Positions 44,148 through 53,063 of a stretch of 64,000 bases of DNA are shown piece by piece. The stretch's first letter is position 1. Each line of letters starts with the position of its first letter. The DNA is from Sphingomonas sp. PAMC 26621 (GTDB lineage Bacteria > Pseudomonadota > Alphaproteobacteria > Sphingomonadales > Sphingomonadaceae), in the NCBI RefSeq assembly GCF_000251145.1, contig NZ_AIDW01000020.1, positions 1-64,000 on the forward strand, read 5' to 3'. The notes beneath the pieces were generated by a model that was not told where the DNA came from, made no database searches, and saw only the letters and a program-made list of their open reading frames with translations. Made by a program: the position numbers and the translations under genes.

Positions 44148-45029
44148 TCAAACCAGCCCTGCCCCCGCCAGCCCCGCATCCACCGCGCGCTGGCTCGCCT
44201 CGCTCGGCCACGTCATCGGCAACCGCAACGCCTTGGGGAACGACGGCCGCACCCGGTTGACCGCATATTTCACCGGCCCCGGCGATGCATCGGTAAACAA
44301 CGAGACGTGGAGTGCGAACAGACGATCGTGCAGCGCCAGTGCAGCCGTATAATCTCCGTCCGCGCACGCCGCCTGAAACTCCGCGCACAACCGGGGCGCG
44401 ACGTTCGCCGTCACCGAGATACACCCGACGCCCCCGGTCGCGTTGAACGCGAGCGCCATGTCGTCATTCCCCGACAATTGGACGAACCCCTCCGGACACA
44501 CCGCCCGCTGCGCCGAAACGCGCTGGATCACACCCGTGGCATCCTTGATCCCGATCACGCTGGGGAACGCCTGCGCGATCCGCCCGACCGTCTCGGCCGC
44601 AATGTCGGTCACCGTCCGCCCGGGGACGTTGTACAGCACGATCGGCAGGTCGCAGCTGTTCGCGACCGCCTCGAAGTGGCGGAAGATGCCCTCCTGGTTG
44701 GGCCGGTTGTAATAAGGCGGGACCATCAGCGCGGCATCCGCGCCCGCCGCCTTGGCCGCTGCGATATTGTGGATCGCGACCCGCGTGTCGTTCGACCCTG
44801 CCCCGGCGAGCACCGGCACGCGCCCGCGCGCCTGGTCGACGCAGACGCCGACGATGTGAAAATGCTCGTCAGCGGTCAGCGTCGCCGCCTCGCCGGTCGT
44901 CCCGCATGGCACCAGCCCGGCGGAGCCTTCCGCGATCTGCCATTCGACGAAATCGCGGTACGCCGGCTCGTCGAAGGCGCCATCGGCGGCGAACGGCGTG
45001 ACGAGCGCCGGGATCGATCCCGAAAACAT
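44148..45029 (-). CDS. dapA: 4-hydroxy-tetrahydrodipicolinate synthase
   Basis: First committed step of lysine and meso-diaminopimelate synthesis: condenses pyruvate with aspartate semialdehyde. 293 aa, starting MFSGSIPALVTPFAADGAFD. Schiff-base Lys K162 (VIGIKDATG), catalytic Tyr Y133 (VLYNVPGR), R138, and the T45/T46 pair (CGTTGEAATL) are all present. Divergent from slt with 87 nt between the starts. Confidence 0.96.
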   Translation of the reverse strand: MFSGSIPALVTPFAADGAFDEPAYRDFVEWQIAEGSAGLVPCGTTGEAATLTADEHFHIVGVCVDQARGRVPVLAGAGSNDTRVAIHNIAAAKAAGADAALMVPPYYNRPNQEGIFRHFEAVANSCDLPIVLYNVPGRTVTDIAAETVGRIAQAFPSVIGIKDATGVIQRVSAQRAVCPEGFVQLSGNDDMALAFNATGGVGCISVTANVAPRLCAEFQAACADGDYTAALALHDRLFALHVSLFTDASPGPVKYAVNRVRPSFPKALRLPMTWPSEASQRAVDAGLAGAGLV

Positions 45030-45116
45030 GCTGTTATGCTCCTGCGCAACGGTCTGCCCGTCGCATTTCCTGTTTTTCGACGGGACAAATACGGACAGGA
45101 AGCATAGTCTGTCCAC

Positions 45117-47108
45117 ATGATTGCAACGCTGTTCAAATCGGGTTTCCTGCTGGCCGGTGTCTCCAGTCTGGCGGTGCCGGCGGATGCCGTGCAGGAGCAG
45201 CTCGGCTGGGGCCGCGCGACGCAGATCCTGACCGGGGCCAATCCCGCGAACGTCGGCATTGCCTCGGCGATTTCCGAATGGAAGATGCTGCAGACGACCG
45301 GCTATGGCTTCGATCGCTATGCCGCATTCCTGATCGCGCATCCCGGCTGGCCAAACGAGATGGCGCTCCGCCGCTCGGCCGAGCGCGCGCTCGAGACGCC
45401 GGGCTGGTCGCCCGCCACCGCCGTCTCCTATTTCCGGCGCTTCCCGCCGCTGAGCGGCACCAGTCGAACCCGCTACGCCGAGGCACTCGCCGCGACCGGC
45501 GCGCGCGCCGATGCCAACGCCGCCGCGCGCGCCGCCTGGGTATCGGGCACGATCTCGCCGGTCGACGAGGCGAAGATCCAGGCGTTCTACCCCGGCGCGC
45601 TGAGCCAGGCGGACCAGGACGCGCGGATGGACATGCTGCTGTGGCAGGGCTCGACCCTCGCCGCACAGCGCCAGGTCATGCTGACCAGTCCGGCGCGGCG
45701 TCCGCTGTTCGAGGCGCGGCTCGCCTTCCGCACCAACGCTCCCGACGCCTCCGACCGCGCCGCCGCGACGCAGGCGCTGGGCGCGACCGATCCGGGCTGG
45801 CTCGCCGACCGCGCGAGCTGGTATCGCCTCAACGGCGCCTCCAACAGCGCACGCGGAACGCTCGCGCAACGCGCGCCACTCGCGGTCGTCCCGGGCAGCG
45901 CCGAACAATGGTTCGAAGTCCTGCTGACCAACGCACGCGCCGCCGCGAACGATGGCCAGACTGCCGTCGCCTATGACATCGCGCGCCGCGTCGACGACGC
46001 CTATCCAGCAGGCACCGACGTCAGCGCGCGCCCGTATGGCGAGCGCGACGATTATACGAGCCTGGTCTGGCTCGCCGGCCAGGCAGCGATGAAGCAGATG
46101 AACCGGCCCGCCGATGCCACCGGCCTGTTCCTGCGCTACGCCAATGCCTCCAAGACCCCGACGACGCAGTCGAAAGGCTTCTACTGGGCAGGCCGCGCCG
46201 CCGAAGCGGCGGGCAACCGCGCCGCGGCAAACGGCTATTACGCGCGCGGTGCGGGCTTCCGCGACATGTTCTACGGCCAGCTCGCGATCGAGCGGCTCGG
46301 CCAGACGCTGACCGCCCCCGCCGCCCCGGCCGCTCGCCCGGTCGACGCCGCCACGCGCACCGCTTTCTACGCGCGCGAAACGGTGCGCGCGGCGCAATAT
46401 CTCGGGACGACCGGCGCGTGGCTCGACCAGACCGCCTTCGTCCGCCAGATCGCGATAGATGCCAAGACCGACAGCGACCACGTCCTCGCCGCCGAAGTCT
46501 CGCGCACGCTCGGCCGCCCCGATCTCGGCGTAATGGTCGGGCGTAGCGCGCTCCAGAACGGCCTCAGCGATTACACCACGGTCGGCTTCCCCAACGTGCG
46601 TGTTCCGGTCGCGAGCCAGGACGACTGGACGATGATCCACGCGATCGCCCGGCAGGAAAGCCAGTTCGACCGCGCCGCGATCAGCCACGCGGGTGCGCGC
46701 GGGCTGATGCAGCTGATGCCGGGCACCGCGCGCGAGACCGCGACCAAGCTCGGGCTTGCGTATGACGCCTCGGCACTGATGACCGACACCGATTACAACA
46801 TCATGGTCGGGTCGAGCTATTTCCGGAAGATCTTCGGCACCTTCGGCAGCTACCCGCTCGCGGTCGCGGCGTATAATGCGGGCCCGGGCAACGTGAATAA
46901 ATGGCTCCGCGCGAACGGCGACCCCCGCATGGCGGGCGGCCCGGACATGATCGACTGGATCGAGGCGATCCCGATCTACGAGACCAAGAACTACGTCCAG
47001 CGCGTGCTCGAGAATGCGGTGGTGTACGACCTGATGAACCCAACCCGGTCGCGCTCATCCGGGCCGAACCGGATCAGCTGGTATCTGGGCAAGCGCACCG
47101 CCGGCTGA
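45117..47108 (+). CDS. slt: Soluble lytic murein transglycosylase (Slt70-like)
   Basis: Cleaves peptidoglycan glycan strands to 1,6-anhydro products. 663 aa with a signal peptide (MIATLFKSGFLLAGVSSLAV, cleaved near ADA). Most of the protein is an Ala-rich superhelical domain of short helices, as in Slt70. The C-terminal SLT domain has catalytic E514 in ARQESQFDRAAISHAGARGL and the MQLMPGTARETA and AAYNAGPGNVNKWL motifs. A 6-bp inverted repeat (GGACAG / CTGTCC) sits just before the ATG. greB follows 7 nt after the stop. Confidence 0.93.
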   Translation: MIATLFKSGFLLAGVSSLAVPADAVQEQLGWGRATQILTGANPANVGIASAISEWKMLQTTGYGFDRYAAFLIAHPGWPNEMALRRSAERALETPGWSPATAVSYFRRFPPLSGTSRTRYAEALAATGARADANAAARAAWVSGTISPVDEAKIQAFYPGALSQADQDARMDMLLWQGSTLAAQRQVMLTSPARRPLFEARLAFRTNAPDASDRAAATQALGATDPGWLADRASWYRLNGASNSARGTLAQRAPLAVVPGSAEQWFEVLLTNARAAANDGQTAVAYDIARRVDDAYPAGTDVSARPYGERDDYTSLVWLAGQAAMKQMNRPADATGLFLRYANASKTPTTQSKGFYWAGRAAEAAGNRAAANGYYARGAGFRDMFYGQLAIERLGQTLTAPAAPAARPVDAATRTAFYARETVRAAQYLGTTGAWLDQTAFVRQIAIDAKTDSDHVLAAEVSRTLGRPDLGVMVGRSALQNGLSDYTTVGFPNVRVPVASQDDWTMIHAIARQESQFDRAAISHAGARGLMQLMPGTARETATKLGLAYDASALMTDTDYNIMVGSSYFRKIFGTFGSYPLAVAAYNAGPGNVNKWLRANGDPRMAGGPDMIDWIEAIPIYETKNYVQRVLENAVVYDLMNPTRSRSSGPNRISWYLGKRTAG

Positions 47109-47115
47109 CGCGACG

Positions 47116-47619
47116 ATGGACCGCCCGAACTACATCACGCCCGCAGGCTATGCTGTCCTGAGCGCGGAATATCAGCAATTGCTTGGCGAGGAGCGCCCCA
47201 AGCTGGTCGACGTCATTTCCTGGGCGGCGGGCAACGGAGACCGATCGGAAAACGGCGACTATATCTACGGCCGCAAGCGGCTGCGCGAGATCGACCGGCG
47301 GCTCGGTTTCCTCGCGCGGCGTATGAAGGCCGCCAAGGTGGTCGACCCTGCCGCGCAGCCGGATCACGGCCGGGTCTGGTTCGGCGCGACCGTGACGATC
47401 GCCGACGAGGACGACGAACGCCGCGTGCTGACGCTGGTCGGTGACGACGAGACCGATGCCGCCGCGGGCAAGATCGGGTGGAACGCCCCGATCGCGCGCG
47501 CGCTGCGCGGTGCGGCGGTGGGCGACATCCGCCGCGTGACCCTGCCCGCGGGCGAACGCGAGTATGAGGTGATGGCGATCGCCTACCCGGCAACGGATCG
47601 TTTCGTATCCGACAATTGA
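47116..47619 (+). CDS. greB: Transcription elongation factor GreB
   Basis: Stimulates RNA cleavage by backtracked RNA polymerase. 167 aa. The N-terminal coiled coil carries the catalytic tip acidic pair in GDRSENGDYIYGRKRLREID; the FKBP-like C-terminal domain has VWFGATVTIADEDDERRVLT and GDIRRVTLPAGEREYEVMAI. YIYGRKRLREIDRR is typical of GreB rather than GreA. Coupled to slt by a 7-nt gap. Confidence 0.95.
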   Translation: MDRPNYITPAGYAVLSAEYQQLLGEERPKLVDVISWAAGNGDRSENGDYIYGRKRLREIDRRLGFLARRMKAAKVVDPAAQPDHGRVWFGATVTIADEDDERRVLTLVGDDETDAAAGKIGWNAPIARALRGAAVGDIRRVTLPAGEREYEVMAIAYPATDRFVSDN

Positions 47620-47673
47620 CGGTTGCCGCGGCGCGGCGCACCTCGCGGGTTCCACCATGACAGGACCTTGCCA

Positions 47674-48051
47674 ATGCCGATCCCGACGCTCTGGTCCCCG
47701 CGCCTGTTGAGTTTGTTGCGTATCATCGTCGGACTGGGCTTCGTCCAGCATGGCTGCTCGAAGTTCTTCGGCATTCCCCCCTTCCCGATGCCGCTGACCC
47801 CGCTGTTCATGGTCGCGGGCGTGCTCGAGCTTGGCGGCGGTGCGCTGATCCTGCTCGGCCTGTTCACGCGACCGGTCGCATTCGTGCTGTCGGGCATGTC
47901 CGCGGTCGCGTACTTCATGGTCCACTTCCCGCAGAGTTTCTTCCCCGCGGCGAATGGCGGCGAAGCGGCGATGCTCTACTGCTTCGTCTTCCTTTACCTA
48001 GCCGCCGCCGGTCCGGGTCCGATCAGTCTGGATGCGCGCCGCAGCGCCTGA
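47674..48051 (+). CDS. DoxX-family membrane protein
   Basis: 125 aa from ATG 47674. Four membrane helices, with the DoxX pattern LLRIIVGLGFVQHGCSKFFG, GVLELGGGALILLGLFTRPV and SAVAYFMVHFPQSFFPAANG. Members take part in redox or thiol balance, or act as quinol oxidase subunits; which applies here is unknown. It lies 54 nt after greB and is followed by a hairpin. Confidence 0.87.
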   Translation: MPIPTLWSPRLLSLLRIIVGLGFVQHGCSKFFGIPPFPMPLTPLFMVAGVLELGGGALILLGLFTRPVAFVLSGMSAVAYFMVHFPQSFFPAANGGEAAMLYCFVFLYLAAAGPGPISLDARRSA

Positions 48052-48059
48052 TGGGCGCT

Positions 48060-48088
48060 GGCCTGCGACGAACGCAGGTTCGCAGGCC
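48060..48088 (+). terminator. Hairpin downstream of DoxX gene
   Basis: GGCCTGCGA pairs with TCGCAGGCC around 11 nt, followed by TTTCAT, starting 8 nt past the stop. Short T-run, so probably a weak rho-independent terminator. Confidence 0.55.
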
Positions 48089-48175
48089 TTTCATGTTGAT
48101 GCGCTGCAACCGGCGTCGCGCTACACCACGACGGACTGCGCGGTTTGTGTGCGGGTCCAACGTAACCAGTGAGTG

Positions 48176-48451
48176 ATGCCGATGCAGCGCGCGTTCGTAA
48201 GCGGAAAGGTCCAGCGGACCGGCTATCGGGATTGGGTCGTCCGGCGCGCGCAGGAACTGGGCGCGATCGGCTGGGTCCGCAACCGCACCGATGGTCGCGT
48301 CGAACTGCTCGCAGCGGGGGATGAGGGTGCGGTCGCCCGGCTGATCGAGCTGTGCCGCCAGGGGCCGGACACAGCCCGCGTCGACCATGTCGAGGCGCAG
48401 CCCGACAATGAGCGCGCGCCCAAGGGGTTCACCAAGCGCTTCACCGTCTGA
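48176..48451 (+). CDS. Acylphosphatase with altered signature
   Basis: 91 aa from ATG 48176 (GTG 48173 and ATG 48182 are in-frame alternatives). Acylphosphatase fold: VSGKVQRTGYRDWVVRRAQE contains the catalytic Arg, and GWVRNRTDGRVELLAAGDEG contains the catalytic Asn and the GxVE strand. The usual VQGV signature reads VQRT here, so the phosphate-loop Gly is replaced by Arg. Activity may be changed. Single gene. Confidence 0.82.
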   Translation: MPMQRAFVSGKVQRTGYRDWVVRRAQELGAIGWVRNRTDGRVELLAAGDEGAVARLIELCRQGPDTARVDHVEAQPDNERAPKGFTKRFTV

Positions 48452-48485
48452 TTGCGCGTCGACGCGCGCCTGCTATGGTGTGGTC

Positions 48486-49035
48486 ATGACCGCGCAGGAT
48501 GCCCTCGCCGTTCCCTTCACCGCGAAGCTGACGGTGGCCGATTACCTGTTGCTTGACCGGTCGGGTGCGTTCGATGCCTATGCAAAGACGGAGCTGATCG
48601 ATGGCGCGGTGGTCGCGGTGAATGCGCAGTTCAGCGAGCATTTCACGGTGTCCAACCGGCTGTACCTGCGACTCGTCGCGGCCTGCGCCGCGCTTGATCG
48701 TGACGTGGAAGCCTGGATGGAGGGCTCGATCGGTATGCCGCCGCATAACGTGCCACAGCCCGACATGTTCGTTACGAACACGACGCCGGTATCCGGGCTG
48801 GTGGACAAGAATACCGTTCTACTGATCGTCGAGGTCGCTTCCACCACACTCAGGACCGACCTACGCCCGGATGGAAATTGCGGAATATTGGGTTGTCGAC
48901 GTGAAAGCGCAGGTCATCCACCAGATGTGGGCCCCCTCCGGCGAGGCCTACGCGGAGCGGCGGGTGATCGCCTTCGGGGATCGGGTCGAGTCCGAGACGA
49001 TCAACGGCCTCGGCGTGGATACCGCGGCGCTCTGA
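48486..49035 (+). pseudogene. Uma2-family (PD-(D/E)XK-like) protein, broken by an internal deletion
   Basis: The first part (48486 to about 48867) reads LTVADYLLLDRSGAFDAYAK, ELIDGAVV and LLIVEVASTTLRTD, typical of Uma2 proteins. The frame then turns to low-quality sequence. In another frame, from about 48871, MEIAEYWVVDVKAQVIHQMW and a normal end (GLGVDTAAL, stop 49033-49035) follow. The linker that joins these parts in relatives (LxxKAxxYAR) is missing, so a short stretch has been lost and the frame shifted. CTACGC at the junction may be the scar of a recombination between short direct repeats. As it stands the ORF runs on to 49073. Confidence 0.75.
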
Positions 49036-49086
49036 GGCCGAAGGTCGCCGAACAACCAATCGTCGCTGGTTGAAGTTCCGGAAGTC

Positions 49087-49190
49087 TCCCCGGCGAAGGC
49101 CGGGGCCCAGTCGGAATGTCCGAGGTAACGAAGCGCCGGCGCTTGAAAACTCGCGTTTCGCAACTTGGCCCCGGCCTTCGCCGGGGAAGC
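49087..49190. repeat. Palindromic element, family A, copy 4
   Basis: Arms TCCCCGGCGAAGGCCGGGGC and GGCCCCGGCCTTCGCCGGGG are exact complements. The internal AACGAAGCGC ... GCGTTTCGCAAC region resembles copies at 5200 and 54576. It lies between the broken Uma2 gene and ettA. Confidence 0.92.
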
Positions 49191-49218
49191 ACAGCAGATC
49201 AGTCAGCTCAGCGCCAGC

Positions 49219-50898
49219 TCAGCGCGTCAGCTTCTTGTACGCCAGCCGCGTCGGACGATCCGCCGCATCGCCCAGGCGACGCCGCTTGTCTTCCTCATAG
49301 GATTCGAAGTTCCCCTCGAACCACTCGACATGGCTGTCACCCTCGAACGCGAGAATGTGCGTCGCAAGGCGATCGAGGAAGAAGCGGTCATGGCTGATCA
49401 CCACCGCGCAACCCGCGAACGACTCCAGCGCCTCTTCCAGCGCGCGCAGCGTCTCGACGTCGAGATCGTTGGTCGGCTCATCGAGCAGGAGGACGTTGCC
49501 ACCCTCCTTGAGCATCTTGGCGAGATGGACGCGGTTGCGCTCACCGCCCGACAGCTGGCCGACCTTCTTCTGCTGGTCCTGGCCCTTGAAGTTGAACGCG
49601 CCGACATAGGCCCGCGTGCCCAGCTCCTGCTTGCCGAAACGGAAGATCTCGAGCTTGTCCGAGATTTCCTCCCAGACGTTGTTGTTCGGGTCGAGATCGT
49701 CGCGCGACTGGTCGACGTACCCGAGCTTGACCGTCTGCCCGACTTCGATCGAGCCGACGTCCGGGGTTTCCTGTCCGGTGATCAGCTTGAACAGCGTCGA
49801 CTTGCCCGCGCCGTTCGGCCCGATGACGCCGACGATCCCGCCCGGGGGCAGCACGAAGTCGAGGTTCTCGAACAGCAGCTTGTCGCCGTACGACTTGGTC
49901 AGGCCCTTCGCCTCGATCACCTTGCCGCCGAGACGCTCGGGCAGCTGGATGAGGATCTGCGCCTTACCGATCGAGCGATTCTCCTGCTTTTCCATCAGCT
50001 CGTCGAACGCGCGGATACGCGCCTTGGACTTGGTCTGGCGCGCCTTCGGGGTCTGCCGCATCCACGCCAGCTCGTCGGCGATCGCCTTGGCCTTGCCCTG
50101 CTCCTCGCGATCTTCCTGCTCGAGCCGCTTGACCTTCTTTTCCAGATACCCGGAATAGTTGGATTCATAGGTGTAGTAGCGCCCGCGATCGAGCTCGAGC
50201 ACCCAGTTGACGACGTTATCCAGGAAGTAGCGGTCATGCGTCACGAGGATGACGTTGCCGGTATATTCCTTGAGGTAGTTTTCGAGCCACGCGACGCTTT
50301 CGGCATCGAGATGGTTGGTCGGCTCGTCGAGCAGCAGGATACCCGGCTTTTCGAGCAACAGCTTGCAGAGCGCGACGCGACGCTTCTCGCCACCCGACAG
50401 GTTGGTGACCGAGCTGTCGCCCGGCGGGCAGCGCAGCGCTTCCATCGCCTGCTCGAGCTGGCTGTCGAGCGCCCAGCCGTCGGCGGCGTCGATCTTGGTC
50501 TGGAGATCGCCCATCTCCTCCATCAGCGCGTCGAAATCGGTGTCGTCCTGCGGATCGCCCATTTCGGCGGAGATCGCATTGAACCGCTCGACCATCAAAG
50601 CGACGGGCCCGGCGCCCATCTTGACGTTCTCGATCACGGTCTTGGTCGGGTCGAGCTGCGGCTCCTGCGGCAGATAGCCGACCTTGATTCCGTCCGCGGC
50701 CCACGCTTCCCCGGTGAAGTCCGGGTCGATCCCGCCCATGATCTTCATCAGCGTCGACTTGCCCGAGCCGTTCGGTCCGATGATCGCGATCTTCGCGTCG
50801 GGCAGGAACTGCAGGTGGATGTTGTTGAGCACCGGCTTGGGCGCACCGGGGAAGGTCTTTGACAGGCCCTTCATCACATAGCTGTACTGCACGGCCAT
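49219..50898 (-). CDS. ettA: Energy-dependent translational throttle protein EttA (ABC-F)
   Basis: Ribosome-binding ABC-F ATPase that gates early elongation according to the ATP/ADP ratio. 559 aa from ATG 50898 (MAVQYSYVMKGLSKTFPGAP), seven residues inside the longest frame. Two ABC domains: Walker A GPNGSGKST and GPNGAGKST, signatures LSGGEKRRV and LSGGERNRV, Walker B LLLDEPTNHLD and LLLDEPTNDLD. Between them lies the arm/linker with RYYTYESNYSGYLEKKVKRL. No membrane part, as expected. Confidence 0.96.
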   Translation of the reverse strand: MAVQYSYVMKGLSKTFPGAPKPVLNNIHLQFLPDAKIAIIGPNGSGKSTLMKIMGGIDPDFTGEAWAADGIKVGYLPQEPQLDPTKTVIENVKMGAGPVALMVERFNAISAEMGDPQDDTDFDALMEEMGDLQTKIDAADGWALDSQLEQAMEALRCPPGDSSVTNLSGGEKRRVALCKLLLEKPGILLLDEPTNHLDAESVAWLENYLKEYTGNVILVTHDRYFLDNVVNWVLELDRGRYYTYESNYSGYLEKKVKRLEQEDREEQGKAKAIADELAWMRQTPKARQTKSKARIRAFDELMEKQENRSIGKAQILIQLPERLGGKVIEAKGLTKSYGDKLLFENLDFVLPPGGIVGVIGPNGAGKSTLFKLITGQETPDVGSIEVGQTVKLGYVDQSRDDLDPNNNVWEEISDKLEIFRFGKQELGTRAYVGAFNFKGQDQQKKVGQLSGGERNRVHLAKMLKEGGNVLLLDEPTNDLDVETLRALEEALESFAGCAVVISHDRFFLDRLATHILAFEGDSHVEWFEGNFESYEEDKRRRLGDAADRPTRLAYKKLTR

Positions 50899-51118
50899 AG
50901 CCGATGATGCTCCGTTCACATGAGGCTGGAAATATAGACTTCATGTAGCGAGCATGCGGTGGATTGGCAACGTGGCCGCCGGTGGATACGGTGACGGCTC
51001 GACGCGGGGGGCGTCACGAACCGGACCTGAGATCCGCGCGCGTCCTGTCCCCTGCACGCACCTTCGCCGCCGACCCCGTCGGCCCGGCAAACGCCCGCCT
51101 TCTATGGAGTGTCCCTGC

Positions 51119-52525
51119 ATGACCATCCGTTCGCTGTTTCTCGCGTCGACGTTGCTGGCCACCCTTTCCGTCCCCGCGATGGCGCAGCGTGCGATGCCCA
51201 CGGCAGTCGCGCCCGACGCAGGCGTCGCTTCGATCCGCGACAAGGCGCTGCAGGACGACGTCGCCTATGACATCGTCTCGGGCCTGACGACCGAGATCGG
51301 CCCGCGCCCCGATGGCTCGCCCGCCGAGGAACGCGCGCGGCAGTGGGCGGTCATCAAGCTCAAGGGGCTGGGCTTCCAGAACGTGCGGATCGAACGCTAT
51401 GAGCTCAAGAACGTCTGGGTTCGCGGCACCGAGACCGCCGAAGTCATCGCCCCCTTCCCGCAGCCGCTGCGGCTGACCGCGCTCGGCAATTCCGGCGCGA
51501 CCCCGGCCAAGGGGCTGACGCTCCCGGTCGTCTATTTCCCGAGCTTCAACGATCTGCTGCTTGTCCCCGCGGGTAGCCTGAAGGGCAAGATCGCGTTCGT
51601 GTCGAACAGCATGCAACCGACGCAGGATGGCTCCAGCTATGGCAGCCAGGGCGGCGCACGCTTCCTCGGCCCGAACGTCGCCGCAACGAAGGGCGCCGCG
51701 GCGATCGTGATCCGCTCGATCGGCACCGATCACGGCCGCGGGCCGCACGCGGGGACGACCAACTTCGCGCCGGGCGTCACGCCGATCCCCGCCGCCGCGC
51801 TGTCGGTCGCGGATGCGGAGAACCTCGAACGCATGTTCAAGACCGGCAAGCCGGTCTCGCTCCACCTCACGCTGACGCCGACCGTCGTCCCCAGCCGGAA
51901 CTCGGGCAACGTCGTTGCCGAAGTCCCCGGCTCGGATCCGTCGGCGGGCATCGTGCTTATCGGCGGGCACCTCGACAGTTGGGATCTCGGCACCGGCGCG
52001 ATCGACGATGGCGCGGGCGTCGCGATCACCGCCGCCGCGGCCAAGCACATCATGGCGGCGGGCACGCCGCGCCGCACGATCCGCGTGGTGTGGTTCGGCG
52101 ACGAGGAGACCGGCGGTTTCGGTGGCGAGGCCTATGCCAAGGCGCATGCGACCGAGCAGCACACGATCGCGTCCGAATCCGATTTCGGCGCGGACCGGGT
52201 GTGGCGCTTCGAAACCAATCTGCCCGATTCCGCCAAGCCGGTGGTCGACCGCCTTGCCGTCGCGCTCGCGCCGATCGGCGTGGTGCGCGGTGCGGACAAG
52301 GCGCACGGCGGGACCGACGTCGAGCCGACGCTCGCGCTTGGCGGCGGCGGGATCGACCTCAACCAGTCGGGCTTGCGCTACTTCGATTACCACCACACGC
52401 CCGAGGATACGCTCGACCTGATCGTCCCGGCGCAGCTTCGCCAGAACGTCGCGGCGTGGGCGACGATGCTTGCGGTCGTCGCCAATGCGCCCGAAACGAT
52501 CGGGCCGGTTGGTGCCACAAAGTGA
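51119..52525 (+). CDS. M28-family aminopeptidase with PA domain
   Basis: 468 aa from ATG 51119, with GGAG 10 nt upstream. A signal peptide (MTIRSLFLASTLLATLSVPA, cleaved after AMA) exports it. A PA-like insert spans about residues 120-265. The M28 zinc site follows: GGHLDSWDLGTGAIDDGAGV (His and Asp), the Glu pair in WFGDEETGGFGGEA, and the final His in FDYHHTPEDTLD. It probably trims peptides in the periplasm or outside. Single gene. Confidence 0.92.
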   Translation: MTIRSLFLASTLLATLSVPAMAQRAMPTAVAPDAGVASIRDKALQDDVAYDIVSGLTTEIGPRPDGSPAEERARQWAVIKLKGLGFQNVRIERYELKNVWVRGTETAEVIAPFPQPLRLTALGNSGATPAKGLTLPVVYFPSFNDLLLVPAGSLKGKIAFVSNSMQPTQDGSSYGSQGGARFLGPNVAATKGAAAIVIRSIGTDHGRGPHAGTTNFAPGVTPIPAAALSVADAENLERMFKTGKPVSLHLTLTPTVVPSRNSGNVVAEVPGSDPSAGIVLIGGHLDSWDLGTGAIDDGAGVAITAAAAKHIMAAGTPRRTIRVVWFGDEETGGFGGEAYAKAHATEQHTIASESDFGADRVWRFETNLPDSAKPVVDRLAVALAPIGVVRGADKAHGGTDVEPTLALGGGGIDLNQSGLRYFDYHHTPEDTLDLIVPAQLRQNVAAWATMLAVVANAPETIGPVGATK

Positions 52526-52676
52526 CATCGGCTCGTCGCAAATATGGCTGAAACGTGGCGAAATGGTAACCGAATCGGTGATTGTCGATTGACGCACCGC
52601 AGCGAGCCGTTATGCCACCGGTCTTCGCGGCGGCACCTGTCACCGTGAAATGCCTTATTTGCTTGGGAGCAATTGC

Positions 52677-52943
52677 ATGAAGAAGACCGCCCTTGTTCTC
52701 GTCGCCGCCGGCCTGGTTTCGCTCGCCGCGTGCAACAAGAACCCAGAAGCTGCTGCGATCGAGAACAATGCTGACATGGTCGCTGACGCGGTCGACAACA
52801 ATGCAGCGATGATCGACGACATGGCGTCGAACACCTCGAACGCTACGGCTTCGGCAGTGTTGGACAACAAGGCTGACCAGCTCCACGACCAGGCCGACAA
52901 CATCCGCGCCGATGGCGACGCCAAGGCTGACAACGTCCAGTAA
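52677..52943 (+). CDS. Small lipoprotein with Asn/Ala/Asp-rich mature part
   Basis: 88 aa from ATG 52677. Lipobox LAAC after a hydrophobic start (MKKTALVLVAAGLVSLAAC), so Cys19 is expected to be lipidated. The mature part is a helix-prone sequence with repeating MxADAVDNNAAMIDDMASNT and a tail DNKADQLHDQADNIRADGDA. Alternating Ala/Asn/Asp spacing hints at a coiled coil. No family recognised. Followed by a strong terminator. Confidence 0.85.
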   Translation: MKKTALVLVAAGLVSLAACNKNPEAAAIENNADMVADAVDNNAAMIDDMASNTSNATASAVLDNKADQLHDQADNIRADGDAKADNVQ

Positions 52944-52981
52944 GGACGTTGCGCCGGGCCATCGCTCGGACGCTGAACGAA

Positions 52982-53014
52982 GGGCGCTACCGCATCGCGG
53001 TGGCGCCCTTTTTT
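52982..53014 (+). terminator. Rho-independent terminator of the small lipoprotein gene
   Basis: GGGCGCTACCGC pairs with GCGGTGGCGCCC (one G-T wobble) around a 3-nt loop, then six Ts. It starts 38 nt after the stop. Confidence 0.92.
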
Positions 53015-53063
53015 ATTGCGGCGCAGTGAGGAAGAACCGTCGCGAACGACGGGAAGGTGGCGC

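Noticed and set aside
45030..46688. Long minus-strand extension upstream of dapA
   Set aside because: The frame is open only because it runs antisense to slt; the DapA N-terminus at 45029 is typical and complete.
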